Of a DNA stretch of 38,572 nucleotides, positions 17,510 through 27,267 are shown one piece after another. Origin of the DNA: Pseudomonadota bacterium. Lineage in GTDB: Bacteria; Desulfobacterota; Binatia; UBA12015. The notes under the pieces were generated by a model. That model did no database searches, had not been told where the DNA came from, and was given only the letters and a program-made list of their open reading frames with translations. Where the stretch lies: the NCBI GenBank assembly GCA_005777805.1, contig SXLG01000154.1:1-38572 (forward strand). Reading direction: 5' to 3'. How positions within the stretch are numbered: position 1 is the stretch's first letter; each line of letters begins with the position of its first letter. The position numbers were made by a program, and so were the translations under genes.

Positions 17510-19318
17510 TCAGCGGTCGAGCAGGTCGAGCTTCTCGGCCGCCGCGTAGCGCTCGCGCAGCGCCTGCCACGCCCCCTCGTCCAGCGGGGCGTAGGCTCGA
17601 TCGCCGCGCTGGCGGAAGAGGACCGGGTCCGAACCGGTGCGACGCGGGTCGAAATGAACCTTCTTCAGATTGCGGACGAGGATCTTCTCGGTCTGCGTGT
17701 ACTCGAACTCCGGCACGATCCGCACGAAGTCAGGGAACCATTTGCGGTCCATGCCCGCCCCGTTCACCTGATTCTCGCACCAGCCGAAGAACGCCGCCGG
17801 GTCGAAGCTTGCCCCCGCGCGCAGCTTGAGCGCCACCATCACCAACTCGTCCGAAACCGCACACGGCACGCCATAGGCCGCCGCCAGCACGATGTCGGGA
17901 TGCTCCTGGATGACGCGCGCCACCTGCAAGGCCGAGAAGTTCTCGCCGTCCTTGCGGATCCAGTCGTCGGTACGGCCGTCAAAAAATAGAAAGCGCTTGC
18001 CGTCACGGTCGAGGATGTGCCCGAGATCGCCCGAGTGATAGACGCCGTCGCGATACTTCTCGGTGTTGGCCTTCTGGTTCTCGAAGTAGCCCTGGAAGAG
18101 GCTCGTGTCGGGAGCCACGCGGCAGATCTCACCAACCGCCTCGGCGTAGTTGGCAATCTTGCCCTCGGCGTCGAGCCGGGCGGACGGGCACTCGGCGCCG
18201 CGCTCGCTGATGATCTTGACCGCCAGATCGGTGATCTCGCCGACCGAGCCACGCGGATCGGTCTTGCGCCGAAACGTCGAGATCGCGGCCTCGGTCGAGC
18301 CATAGAGTTCGAACATATCGTCGAGCCCGAGCCAGTCGATGAAGCGCTCGATGTCCGGCGGCGCAGCACCATTGCCGAGCGCAAAGCGCATCCGGTTGCG
18401 CGGATGGGTCGTCACCTCGGCGCGGAGCCGTTCGGTCGACCCGAACTCCTTCTCCAGCGCGCCGAGCACGTAGTGCACCGGCTCACCCACGTAATTCCAG
18501 TAGGTGACGCCGTGGTGGAGAACGTCGGGCACGAAGCGCGAGGCCGAGAAGCGCTCGCGCAGGGCGAGGCTGCCACCCACCGTGAAGGTCGGCATGAAAC
18601 CGAGGAAGATGGCGTTGGAGTGAAAGAGCGGCATGCAGGCATAGCCGACATCCTCGGGCGTGAGTTCCATGTTGCCCGAGACCGCCATGCCGATGAGGAG
18701 CAGCTTGGCGTGGTTGTTGAGGATGCCCTTGGGCAGCCCGGTCGTACCCGAGGTGTAGATCACCATGAGCGGCTGCTCGGGCGCGACCGCACCCTCGGGG
18801 CGCTCCAGCGCCACGCCCGACGCGCCGATCTCGGCGGTCACGGCAGCACCGAGTTCGGGCCCGATCAACTCGCCCCCGGCCCCGCTGGTGCGCACGACCA
18901 GCACGTTTTCGGGGGCGATGTGGTCGAGCTGATCACGCACCCGCTCGACCTGCTCTTGCAGGCGCTCGTCCACCACCAGCACCGTCGCGCGGCTCTGATT
19001 GATGACGCCCGAGAGGGTCTCCCCGCGAAGTCCGGTATTGATGCCGAAGAGAGTCGAGCCGTTGTAGCCGCAGGCGCCAAGGAGCGTCAGCAGCTCGGCG
19101 TGGTTCTCGAGCAGCATCGCGACGTGGCCGCCCGGACCGCCGAGCCGCCGGCGCAGAAAATGCGCGAGGCGCACGCACTCGTCGCGATACTCGCCATAGG
19201 TCCAGATGCGGTCGTCGGTCCGAAGCAGGGGCCAACCCGCCACCTCGGGGTGCCGGCCGCGCGCCTCGATCTGGGAACCGAGATCGAAGGCGGCCTGAAT
19301 CTGGGGCTTCTCTCGCAT
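17510..19318 (-). CDS. AMP-dependent acyl-CoA synthetase/ligase
   Basis: P-loop MVIYTSGTTGLPKGILNNH, ELYGSTEAAIST, YHSGDLGHILDRDGKRFLFFDGRTDDWIRKDGENFS, EKILVRNLKK. Confidence 0.93.
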   Translation of the reverse strand: MREKPQIQAAFDLGSQIEARGRHPEVAGWPLLRTDDRIWTYGEYRDECVRLAHFLRRRLGGPGGHVAMLLENHAELLTLLGACGYNGSTLFGINTGLRGETLSGVINQSRATVLVVDERLQEQVERVRDQLDHIAPENVLVVRTSGAGGELIGPELGAAVTAEIGASGVALERPEGAVAPEQPLMVIYTSGTTGLPKGILNNHAKLLLIGMAVSGNMELTPEDVGYACMPLFHSNAIFLGFMPTFTVGGSLALRERFSASRFVPDVLHHGVTYWNYVGEPVHYVLGALEKEFGSTERLRAEVTTHPRNRMRFALGNGAAPPDIERFIDWLGLDDMFELYGSTEAAISTFRRKTDPRGSVGEITDLAVKIISERGAECPSARLDAEGKIANYAEAVGEICRVAPDTSLFQGYFENQKANTEKYRDGVYHSGDLGHILDRDGKRFLFFDGRTDDWIRKDGENFSALQVARVIQEHPDIVLAAAYGVPCAVSDELVMVALKLRAGASFDPAAFFGWCENQVNGAGMDRKWFPDFVRIVPEFEYTQTEKILVRNLKKVHFDPRRTGSDPVLFRQRGDRAYAPLDEGAWQALRERYAAAEKLDLLDR

Positions 19319-19494
19319 CGCGACGACTCCTTGCTGAACTCCGGAACCGCGGGCACGGGCCGGTTCCGGAGGCGCTTCCTTAAGGGAAGACAGGGGCCGG
19401 GAGTAGGCCCCCGTCGGCGGCCGCGACTCTGCTGCCCAGAGGCCCGTGCGAGCAGCTTCTGGGCGCAGCCTGAGTTCTGGCCGACGGTTCTCTC

Positions 19495-20442
19495 CTAGGC
19501 GTGGCCCGGATGAGCCGTGCGACGGCGGCCGAGTTCGACCATCGCGGCAAAGAGCGGCCCGATCGCGATCGGCGCATCGAAGGGCTCGCCGCGCAGCTCG
19601 CGGTACACACGCGCGACGTTGAAGACAATGCGCTCGGGCTCGGTCCAGCCGGCGTAGGGGCCGGGATCGATCCGGCGCGCCGCCGTTGTTTCGTCGACGC
19701 CCTGCGCGAAGAAGCTCCGCGCCTCGCGCTCCACGTATTCGAGGTAGGCACGAAGCTCGCGTGGTCCCTCGAGGCCGCAGAGCGGGCCATGGCCGGGCAC
19801 GATCACCTGCGGATCGAGCGCAACAAGGGTGTCGAGCGCGGCCAGCCAGGCGGCGGTCGTGCCCTCCCAGCCGATCGGCGTACACAGACGAAAGAGCACG
19901 TCGCCCGCAAAAACAATCCGCTGCGCGGGCAGGTGGACCAGCAGATCGCCGGCGGTATGCGCCGGACCGACATGGATCAGGTGCACCGCCAAGCCATCAA
20001 GATCGAGTTCGAGACGGTCCTCGACCAGCCGCGTCGGGGGCAGTGGAACGATGCCGCGAAAATCGAAACGCGCGAGCCGGCGCGACATCTCCCGGGCGGT
20101 GGGATCGGGCGAATCGCCGCCTTCGCACAGCATCTGCATCGCCTCGGGCCGCTCGAGACCGAAGAGTTCGGCGCAGGTTCGGTGCGCGATGATCTCGGCC
20201 CCCGGAAAAAGCTGGTTGCCCCAGCAGTGGTCGCCGTTGCGATGCGTATTGACCACGCGCTGCACAGGGCCGCGCGCCACGCCAGCATAAAGTTCCTGCA
20301 TGCGCCGGGTGTGCGCCAGATCCCAGAAGGTGTCGATCACAGCGCCGCCGCCGGCACGCACGAAGCCCGAATTGCTGCAGCCGAGGCCCAGGTCGGGTTG
20401 CAGGCACGCGAAGACATCGGGGGTGAGTTCGGTGAGATCCAC
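19495..20442 (-). CDS. MBL-fold metallohydrolase with HxNxDH variant motif (GTG start)
   Basis: VVNTHRNGDHCWGNQLFPGAEIIAH, VGPAHTAGDLLVHLPAQRIVFAGDVLF, VIVPGHGPLCG. Confidence 0.88.
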   Translation of the reverse strand: MDLTELTPDVFACLQPDLGLGCSNSGFVRAGGGAVIDTFWDLAHTRRMQELYAGVARGPVQRVVNTHRNGDHCWGNQLFPGAEIIAHRTCAELFGLERPEAMQMLCEGGDSPDPTAREMSRRLARFDFRGIVPLPPTRLVEDRLELDLDGLAVHLIHVGPAHTAGDLLVHLPAQRIVFAGDVLFRLCTPIGWEGTTAAWLAALDTLVALDPQVIVPGHGPLCGLEGPRELRAYLEYVEREARSFFAQGVDETTAARRIDPGPYAGWTEPERIVFNVARVYRELRGEPFDAPIAIGPLFAAMVELGRRRTAHPGHA

Positions 20443-21107
20443 GGCTCACCGTCGCAGGACGGGAGCCATCCGGTCAAGCAGCTGGCCGCACGCCCCCGAC
20501 GGAGCGTCCACGCCGGCGCGCCGGAGTTCCCACCCGCGGTCGGGCGTCCGGTCCTTGGGGCGACGCCAAGTCCTGTCGCCACCCCGGCGGGTTCTGACGA
20601 CACGTTGCGCAGCGCGACACACGAATCCGCTGCTCTGTTGCCGCCGGCCGGAAGCCTGGCGGGAGCAAGACGCGGACGCAGCCGGCCCGAAATCATTCGT
20701 CCCCCGGGCCGGAGAGCCGTCGCCGTAGTCGGCTCCCCGGACGCCAGGAGGAGGAAACTAGAGAGGGACTCCGCCGCGGGGGAGAGACCGCGCGAACGTC
20801 CCTGTTTGGGAGACTCCCCGCCGTCGCCAGCCCGGACGGGCTCGGCGAGAATGGAACGGCGTGAATGCGGCGGGAGATTGGGTCACGCCCTCTTGATCGG
20901 CCCGTGACGGGCAGTGGATTAGCGGCCGAGCGCCGCACGAGAACTTTTTCGTCCGCAGGTCTCCTCCTACGGCCGCGGGGCGATTCAGACGACCACCGGT
21001 GCGGCGCGGACGGGGCTCCTCCGTCGGCGGGCCGTGAACCCGGCGACCGCTGCCGAGTCCGCGTCCGCATGGACGGCGATCGGGCGTTGCGGTACCCGGC
21101 CCCCACC

Positions 21108-21890
21108 ATGGCAGAGGAACCCGTGCTGCAGCTCGAACGGGTGGGCGCGATCGCCACCTTGACCCTGAACCGACCGCGCAGTCTCAACGCCCTCTCGCGC
21201 GAACTCAGAGCCCGCCTGGCCGAGGCTTTCGTCGAACTGGCAAGCGACGACGCGACGCGCGTCGTGATCCTGACCGGCGCGGGCCGTGCCTTCACCGCCG
21301 GCCTCGATCTCAAGGAACTCGGCACGGGTGGCGCTACGGCAGAAGATGCGGTGGAGACCGAGGATCCCGTGCGCGCGCTCGCCCGCCTGCCGCAACCCGT
21401 GATCGGCGCCATCAACGGATTCGCGATCACCGGCGGCTTCGAGCTCGCGCTGGCCTGCGACATCCTGATCGCATCGACGGAGGCCAGGTTCGCCGACACC
21501 CATGCGCGCATCGGCATCATGCCGGGCTGGGGACTCAGCCAGCGGCTGTCGCGCGCCATCGGCATCTATCGCGCCAAGGAACTCTCCCTCACCGGCAACT
21601 ATCTGGACGCGACACGCGCGCTGGAATGGGGTCTCGTCAGTCGAGTGGTGGCACCCGAGCAGCTTCTGCCCGAGGCGCGCGCGATCGCGGCCGACATGTT
21701 GTCGTGCGATCCGGTGCTGCTGCGCAACTACAAGAGAATCATCGACGACGGCTTCGCCTTGCCCCTCGGCGAGGGCCAGCGGCTCGAGCGCCGGCGCAGT
21801 GCGGAATTCGCCCGCGGCGTCACCGCCGCGTCGATCGAGGCTCGCCGGAGCGAGGTTCAGGCGCGCGGCCGCACCCAGACTAATGATTGA
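21108..21890 (+). CDS. Enoyl-CoA hydratase/isomerase family protein (alternative upstream start 21069)
   Basis: IATLTLNRPRSLNALS, VVILTGAGRAFTAGLDLKEL, PVIGAINGFAITGGFELALACDILIAS. Confidence 0.93.
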   Translation: MAEEPVLQLERVGAIATLTLNRPRSLNALSRELRARLAEAFVELASDDATRVVILTGAGRAFTAGLDLKELGTGGATAEDAVETEDPVRALARLPQPVIGAINGFAITGGFELALACDILIASTEARFADTHARIGIMPGWGLSQRLSRAIGIYRAKELSLTGNYLDATRALEWGLVSRVVAPEQLLPEARAIAADMLSCDPVLLRNYKRIIDDGFALPLGEGQRLERRRSAEFARGVTAASIEARRSEVQARGRTQTND

Positions 21891-21918
21891 TGACGGCCGT
21901 GGGACAAGGCCGCAGGCG

Positions 21919-23100
21919 ATGACCCGCCGGCGGCGTCACCCCCAGGCGGGATCGATCAGCACCGCAGCACTCGTCGCGAGCCTGATGCTCGGCGGGATTG
22001 CCCGCGCCGGGTTGGACAGCGGGGCCGCGAGTCACCCCGTCCCGCACGCCACAACACCCGCGGACACCCGTAACGGCTCCCCCTTCTCGCAACCACGCGA
22101 CACCGAGGGCCGCTTTCTGAACCTTGAGCCTGATGCTGAACGTGCCGGGCTCGGCGTGACCCTGCCCTTCTTCCTGCGGCGGCTTGCGAGCTCGGCCACC
22201 GGCCGTGCGGCCTGGGCCTCCCCGGTCACGCCCGATCGCACCCGTCTCGCGGCAGCGCCCGGCCCCGGCACGCTGCGCATCACGTGGATCGGCCACTCCA
22301 CTTTCCTCGTGCAGCTGCCGGCCGGCAACGTGCTCACCGATCCGATCTGGGCCGAGCGCGCGAGCCCTTTCTCCGCCGTGGGCCCGCGCCGGAGGCAGGC
22401 GCCCGGCGTCCCGCTCGCCGATCTGCCAGCGATCGACGCCGTGATCGTGTCGCACAACCATTACGACCACCTCGATGAGGCGACCCTCGGGGCCATCGCC
22501 CGGCGCAACCCGCAGGCCATCTTCGCCGTGCCGCTGGGCAACGCGCCGCTGCTGGTCCGGGCCGGTGTCGCTCCGGATCGCATCCGCGAACTCGGCTGGG
22601 GCGACCGGACGATCCATCACGGGCTCACCCTGACCGCACTCCCGGTCCAGCACTGGAGCCAGCGCTGGACCGGGGACCGCAACGAGGATCTGTGGGCCTC
22701 ATGGGCCGTGAGCGACGGGGACCGCAATTTTTATTTTGGTGGCGACACCGGCACGACGGGCGTCTTCCGGGCGATCGGGACGCACTACGGCCCCTTCGAT
22801 CTGGCCGCACTGCCGATCGGCGCCTACTCGCCGCGGGCGATGATGCGGGCTTTCCACATGAACCCGGAAGAAGCCGCACACGCAGGGCGTTTACTGGCGG
22901 CTCGGCGCATGGTCGGGATGCATTTCGCCACCTTTGATCTGAGCGACGAACCGCCCGCCGAGCCGCCCGAGCGCTTCGTCGCCGCCGCCCGCAAGGAAGG
23001 TTTCTCACCCGACGACGCCTTCGTGCTGCGCATCGGCGAGACGCGGGACCTCGTTGGCCCGCGCGCCGGCGGGGTGACGAGCGGACGGAGAGCCGGATGA
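21919..23100 (+). CDS. NAPE-PLD/RomA-like MBL-fold exported hydrolase (alternative ATG at 21883 overlapping the upstream stop)
   Basis: Signal-like N-terminus; ITWIGHSTFLVQLPAGNVLTDPIWAERASPF, VIVSHNHYDHLD, LPVQHWSQRW, FYFGGDTG, MGMHF-type C-terminal motif VGMHFATFDLSDEP. Confidence 0.88.
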   Translation: MTRRRRHPQAGSISTAALVASLMLGGIARAGLDSGAASHPVPHATTPADTRNGSPFSQPRDTEGRFLNLEPDAERAGLGVTLPFFLRRLASSATGRAAWASPVTPDRTRLAAAPGPGTLRITWIGHSTFLVQLPAGNVLTDPIWAERASPFSAVGPRRRQAPGVPLADLPAIDAVIVSHNHYDHLDEATLGAIARRNPQAIFAVPLGNAPLLVRAGVAPDRIRELGWGDRTIHHGLTLTALPVQHWSQRWTGDRNEDLWASWAVSDGDRNFYFGGDTGTTGVFRAIGTHYGPFDLAALPIGAYSPRAMMRAFHMNPEEAAHAGRLLAARRMVGMHFATFDLSDEPPAEPPERFVAAARKEGFSPDDAFVLRIGETRDLVGPRAGGVTSGRRAG

Positions 23101-24548
23101 GCGCGCCCGGCTCGGCCTCCCGGCCGCCGCCGCCGCCCGCAGGCGGTGCAACGCGCAGCGGCGCGCCCGCGACCACGGTGGATACGGCCGAGCCACCACC
23201 GCCAACCTCTCTTTCCGACCCGCGCGACCACCTCGAACGCACGCTCGGCCTTGGCGACACGATCATGCTCGCCGTCTCCAGCGTGATCGGCGTCGGCATA
23301 TTCTTGACGCCAGGCGCGGTGGCCACACTGGTGCCGGAACCGCGCCTCTTCCTGCTCGCCTGGGTCGTAGGCGGCGGCCTCTCGCTGGCCGGCGCGCTCG
23401 CCAACGCCGAGATGGGAGCAATCTTCCCGCGCGCCGGCGGCGACTACGTCTGGCTGCGCGTCGCCTTCCACCCGCTGGCGGGCTTTCTCGTCGGTTGGCT
23501 CACATTTTTCGTGATCTACGCGGGCACGGTCGCAACCCTCGCCGCCGGCTTCGCCGAGAGCCTGGGCCACTTCATCCCGCTCGCAGCACCGGCCCAACTC
23601 GGCGTGGCGGTTGCGGCGATCATCGGCGCGACGCTGCTCAACGTGCGCGGCGTCCGGCTTGCCGCTCGTCTCAACGACCTGACCGGTTGGGTCAAGGTCG
23701 GAGCACTGGCGACGCTGGCCCTGGCTGGATGGCTGGTCACGCCCGAAGCGCTGCCCGTCGCGGCAGCATTGCCCGCGGTCGCGCCGGCCACGGTCTCGGG
23801 CTTCGCGCTGGGGCTCTCGCCGATCCTCTTCAGCTACCTCGGTTGGAACGCCCCGGTCTATGTCGCGAGCGAAATTCGCGCGCCCGACCGCATTCTGCCG
23901 CGCGCTCTCTTCATCGGCCTGGGCCTCTGTACCGCGCTCTATCTGCTGCTCAATGCGCTCTACCTGCACGCTCTGCCCGGAGGCCAGCTCGCGGGCGTGC
24001 CGGCGGCCGGCAGTGCTGCCGCGACCGTCCTCTTCGGCCCGCTCGGCGGCCGGCTGATCAGTGGCTTGATCCTGGTCTCGGTCGCAGGCTGCCTCAGTGC
24101 CACGGTCCTGGTCGGTCCGCGGATCGCCTATGCCATGGCGCTCGACGGCCACTTCATCGCGGGTGTCGAGCGCATACATCCCAAATATCGAACGCCGCAT
24201 GTCGCGCTCTGGTTGCAGGCCGGTGTCTCGATCTCGTTGCTCCTCCTGCTGCAACGCTTCCCGAGCGTGCTCGACTACACCACCTTCGCCATCGTGCTCG
24301 CGACCACGGCCGACACCGCAGCACTCTACGTCCTGCGCTGGCGCCAGCCCGACCTCGAGCGGCCCTACCGCGCCTGGGGCTACCCGTGGGTACCGGCACT
24401 CTACCTGCTGGCAAATGCCGGAATCGCGCTCGGGATGCTCGCCGGGCGGCCCCTCGAATGCCTGATCGCGCTCGCCGTCACCGCAACAGCCCTGCCCTTC
24501 TGGTGGCTGCTCGATCGGCGCCGACCGGTACGAGGAGAGATAGCCTAG
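23097..24548 (+). CDS. APC-family amino acid permease
   Basis: LGLGDTIMLAVSSVIGVGIFLTPGAVA, ~12 hydrophobic segments, NAEMGAIFPRAGGDYVWLR; start overlaps the upstream stop (ATGA). Confidence 0.92.
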   Translation: MSAPGSASRPPPPPAGGATRSGAPATTVDTAEPPPPTSLSDPRDHLERTLGLGDTIMLAVSSVIGVGIFLTPGAVATLVPEPRLFLLAWVVGGGLSLAGALANAEMGAIFPRAGGDYVWLRVAFHPLAGFLVGWLTFFVIYAGTVATLAAGFAESLGHFIPLAAPAQLGVAVAAIIGATLLNVRGVRLAARLNDLTGWVKVGALATLALAGWLVTPEALPVAAALPAVAPATVSGFALGLSPILFSYLGWNAPVYVASEIRAPDRILPRALFIGLGLCTALYLLLNALYLHALPGGQLAGVPAAGSAAATVLFGPLGGRLISGLILVSVAGCLSATVLVGPRIAYAMALDGHFIAGVERIHPKYRTPHVALWLQAGVSISLLLLLQRFPSVLDYTTFAIVLATTADTAALYVLRWRQPDLERPYRAWGYPWVPALYLLANAGIALGMLAGRPLECLIALAVTATALPFWWLLDRRRPVRGEIA

Positions 24549-24765
24549 TCCGGCGCGGCCCGGAGCCGTCTTCTGTTGGCTGCTCGATGCGGGCCGACCT
24601 GCACAGGCTCCGGCGGAGACTCGGCCCTCTACGCGGCGCTCGACCGAGACGACTGCCTGACCACGGCCCGGGATCTGACTCGATCAGAAACTCGGCCCTC
24701 TACCGGTTCGGGCTCTGCCACCGGCTCCGATCCCAACCCCGGATCCCGCCCGCCGTGGCGTCCGG

Positions 24766-26922
24766 TCAGTAGAGCGTCGCGATCAGGCCCGCGCGTGGGC
24801 GGATGCCGGGCGCGGGTAGGCCGACCGCCTGCTGGGCCCGCGAATCGGTCAGGTTGTCGATCGCAAGATAGACCTCGAGCCACTCGAGCGCCTGCCAGGA
24901 GAGTGCCAGGTCGAGCTGCTCGTAGCCGGCGAGCCGCACCGGTTCGTCGCCGGTCGGGATCGAAGCGTCGAGCGTGGTCGACACGACGAGCGCCTGGAGG
25001 CGAGCCGTCACGGCCGGCAGCGGCTGCCAGCTTGCGGCCACGCCACCGACCCAGGCCGGGCGATTGAGGAGCGGCACCGACGAATCGACGTTCTCGACGT
25101 GGTTCCAGGTGGTGAAGGCCGCGAGTTCGAGTGCGGCGATCGGGCGGCCGCGCGCGCCCAGCTCGACGCCACGCGACTCCACCTGGCGGAGGTTTTCGAG
25201 CCGGAAGGTGGCGAGATTGAAGTCGATCAGATCGCGCACATCGAGATCAAAATACGTTGCCGAGAGTTCGGCTCGCCCAGCGGCGAGACTCCACTCCAGA
25301 CCGGCGTCCCAGCCCCTGCCGTGCTCCGGCACCAGCTCGCGGTTGCCGACGAGCGGGTTGGCGAGCGCGTAGAAGCTCGGCAACTTGAAGCCCTCGCCCC
25401 AGCTCGCCGTGAAGCTGAGGCCAGTACTTGACGCCTGCCAACTGCCGACAAAGCGCGGCGTCACCTCGGTGGGGAAGCCCTCGGGCACATCGGCCCGCAC
25501 GCCCCCCTGTAGCGTGACGCCGGCGCCCGGCCGCCAGAGGCCCTCGAGAAAGGGCCCGCCGACGATGCGATCGAGCTGGTAATCCGCAGCGCCGGGGATG
25601 GTCACGCCGCCGAAGACGAGGTCGCCGGCACTGGTGCCGCGTTCGTAGTCGGCATCGACCCCGCCGGTCACGTCAATCACATTCCACGGCCGCGCCGTGG
25701 TCTGTCCCGAGAGGGTGTAGCTCTGGTAGCGATCGAAGGTGCCCGGCTCGGCGGGCACGGTGGGCGGCACGCCGGGCGAGGAGCGATCCTCCCAGCGCTG
25801 GGTCGAGGTCAGCCACACGGCACCATCGAGCGCATCGGCGATCTCTCCCTCCCCGGCGAAACCCAGGTCGAGTTCCTCGATCTCTCGCTTCTCGAACTGG
25901 CCGTTGAGGGTCGCATAGCGTGGCCCGCCACTGAATTCTGGATAGGCTGCGCTGTGCGTGCCGGCAAAGCGCAGCGTGCCACGCAACTCGGGCGCGTCCG
26001 CACCTCTGCCCAGCGGCATCTGTCCGGTGGTGAAGATCTCGCCACCGCGGTAGCTGCCGAGGTCCGACGGGACGCCATCGTCGAGCCAGGATCCGACGAC
26101 CGAGACACCGCCCGGACCCACCGGACCGCTCGCCTCGCCGCTGACCTGGGCGTAACCCCAGCGTCCGCCGGCGATGCCGACCTTCGAGCGCGGCGTGTCG
26201 CCGGCCCGCCGCGTGACGAAGTTGATTGCGCCGGCCAGCGCGTCGGAGCCATGCACAGCCGAGAGCGGGCCGCGCACGACCTCGATGCGTTCGATGCCGT
26301 CGGTGCCGAGCGTCGAGAGATCGAACGAGCCACCGCGGGCGTTGGTCGGATCGTTGACCGCAATGCCGTCGATCATCACCAGCGTGTGATTCGGGTCGAG
26401 CCCGCGCATGAAGATGTCGGCGCGACTGCCGCGAGCCGCGGGCTGCTCGACGTAGATCCCCTCGAGGTGACGCAAAGCCTCGACGACGCCGTCGAAGTGC
26501 TGCGCCGCCAGCGTCGCGCGGTCGATCACGTCGACCGCTCCGGGTACGTCCAGCAGCGCTACGGGCGACCGGCTCGCGATGACCGAGAGCCGCTCCGCCT
26601 CTTGCGGCTTGCTGCCCCGGTCCGCAGCCGTGTCGGCCTGCATGTCGGTCTTCGTCTCGACGGGTTTCGCCCGTCGCGGTGCGCCACCTCGGTCCGCGCT
26701 GGGGACACTCTCTGGCGCGGCGATCGGCAGCGCATCCACGGCGCCATCGCCAGCAACAACGCCCAGCGAGACAGGCTCCTCCGCGGGCGCGGGAGACACC
26801 GCCGGGGAGTCGGCCGCCGCCAGCCGCGCGACGCAGAGGCAGAGTCCTGCGGTAATCAGGGCCGCGCCGCGCGCTCTGGCGAGACCTCTTCTCCTCCTGC
26901 TTCGAGCATCCGTCGTTTGCAC
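24766..26922 (-). CDS. TonB-dependent outer-membrane receptor, BtuB/FepA type (start uncertain)
   Basis: Plug: ERLSVIASRSPVALLDVPGAVDVIDRATL, GIYVEQPAARGSRADIFMRGLDPNHTLVMIDGIAVNDPTNARGGSFDLSTLGTDGIERIEVVRGPLSAVHGSDALAGAINFVTR; C-terminal barrel ends AIDNLTDSRAQQAVGLPAPGIRPRAGLIATLY. Confidence 0.93.
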   Translation of the reverse strand: MQTTDARSRRRRGLARARGAALITAGLCLCVARLAAADSPAVSPAPAEEPVSLGVVAGDGAVDALPIAAPESVPSADRGGAPRRAKPVETKTDMQADTAADRGSKPQEAERLSVIASRSPVALLDVPGAVDVIDRATLAAQHFDGVVEALRHLEGIYVEQPAARGSRADIFMRGLDPNHTLVMIDGIAVNDPTNARGGSFDLSTLGTDGIERIEVVRGPLSAVHGSDALAGAINFVTRRAGDTPRSKVGIAGGRWGYAQVSGEASGPVGPGGVSVVGSWLDDGVPSDLGSYRGGEIFTTGQMPLGRGADAPELRGTLRFAGTHSAAYPEFSGGPRYATLNGQFEKREIEELDLGFAGEGEIADALDGAVWLTSTQRWEDRSSPGVPPTVPAEPGTFDRYQSYTLSGQTTARPWNVIDVTGGVDADYERGTSAGDLVFGGVTIPGAADYQLDRIVGGPFLEGLWRPGAGVTLQGGVRADVPEGFPTEVTPRFVGSWQASSTGLSFTASWGEGFKLPSFYALANPLVGNRELVPEHGRGWDAGLEWSLAAGRAELSATYFDLDVRDLIDFNLATFRLENLRQVESRGVELGARGRPIAALELAAFTTWNHVENVDSSVPLLNRPAWVGGVAASWQPLPAVTARLQALVVSTTLDASIPTGDEPVRLAGYEQLDLALSWQALEWLEVYLAIDNLTDSRAQQAVGLPAPGIRPRAGLIATLY

Positions 26923-27016
26923 TCCGAGCGCAGCACAGCAGGACCGTACGGCGCGGGCAAATCGGCCCGCGCCGCACCCGGAAGCTCGCGGACCAAGCCT
27001 GGAGGGTACGGCGGGC

Positions 27017-27220
27017 CTACCCCATCGTCTCGATGAGTCGCAGACCCGGCATCCGCAGGAATGTCGAGACGGTCCTCCCACCCGGCATTACCGGAACCCG
27101 CTTTGGCAGCGGCTTGCCCCGCTTGGTGATGGCGATCTCATGATGGGTCTCGGCCACTTCGTCGATCAGGCGCAAGCAGCCCTACTCGAGGACACTGCCC
27201 GGAACGGTCTTCTCGGTCAT
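27017..27220 (-). pseudogene. Phd/YefM-type antitoxin pseudogene A (in-frame TAG at codon 13)
   Basis: Minus-strand translation MTEKTVPGSVLE*GCLRLIDEVAETHHEIAITKRGKPLPKRVPVMPGG...; matches the Phd/YefM pattern (A/S)S.F(K/R)..CL.L(I/L)DEVAET...I.ITKRGKP.A.LVP. Confidence 0.75.
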
Positions 27221-27267
27221 GGGCTTGCCGCCATCGCCCGACTTCCCAGGGGCTGGAATCTACTTGA

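Noticed and set aside
18017-19498. 493-aa plus-strand ORF opposite the acyl-CoA synthetase
   Set aside because: Shadow ORF; H/E/G/R-rich with no domain, the synthetase motifs are on the minus strand.
20865-21068. N-terminal extension of the enoyl-CoA hydratase ORF
   Set aside because: Arg/Gly-rich translation without family similarity; ATG 21108 fits the hydratase N-terminus.
26923-27020. Possible cobalamin riboswitch upstream of the TonB-dependent receptor
   Set aside because: Looked for the GCCACTG and GGGAAGG-type elements on the minus strand and did not find them; the region instead runs into the antitoxin pseudogene.
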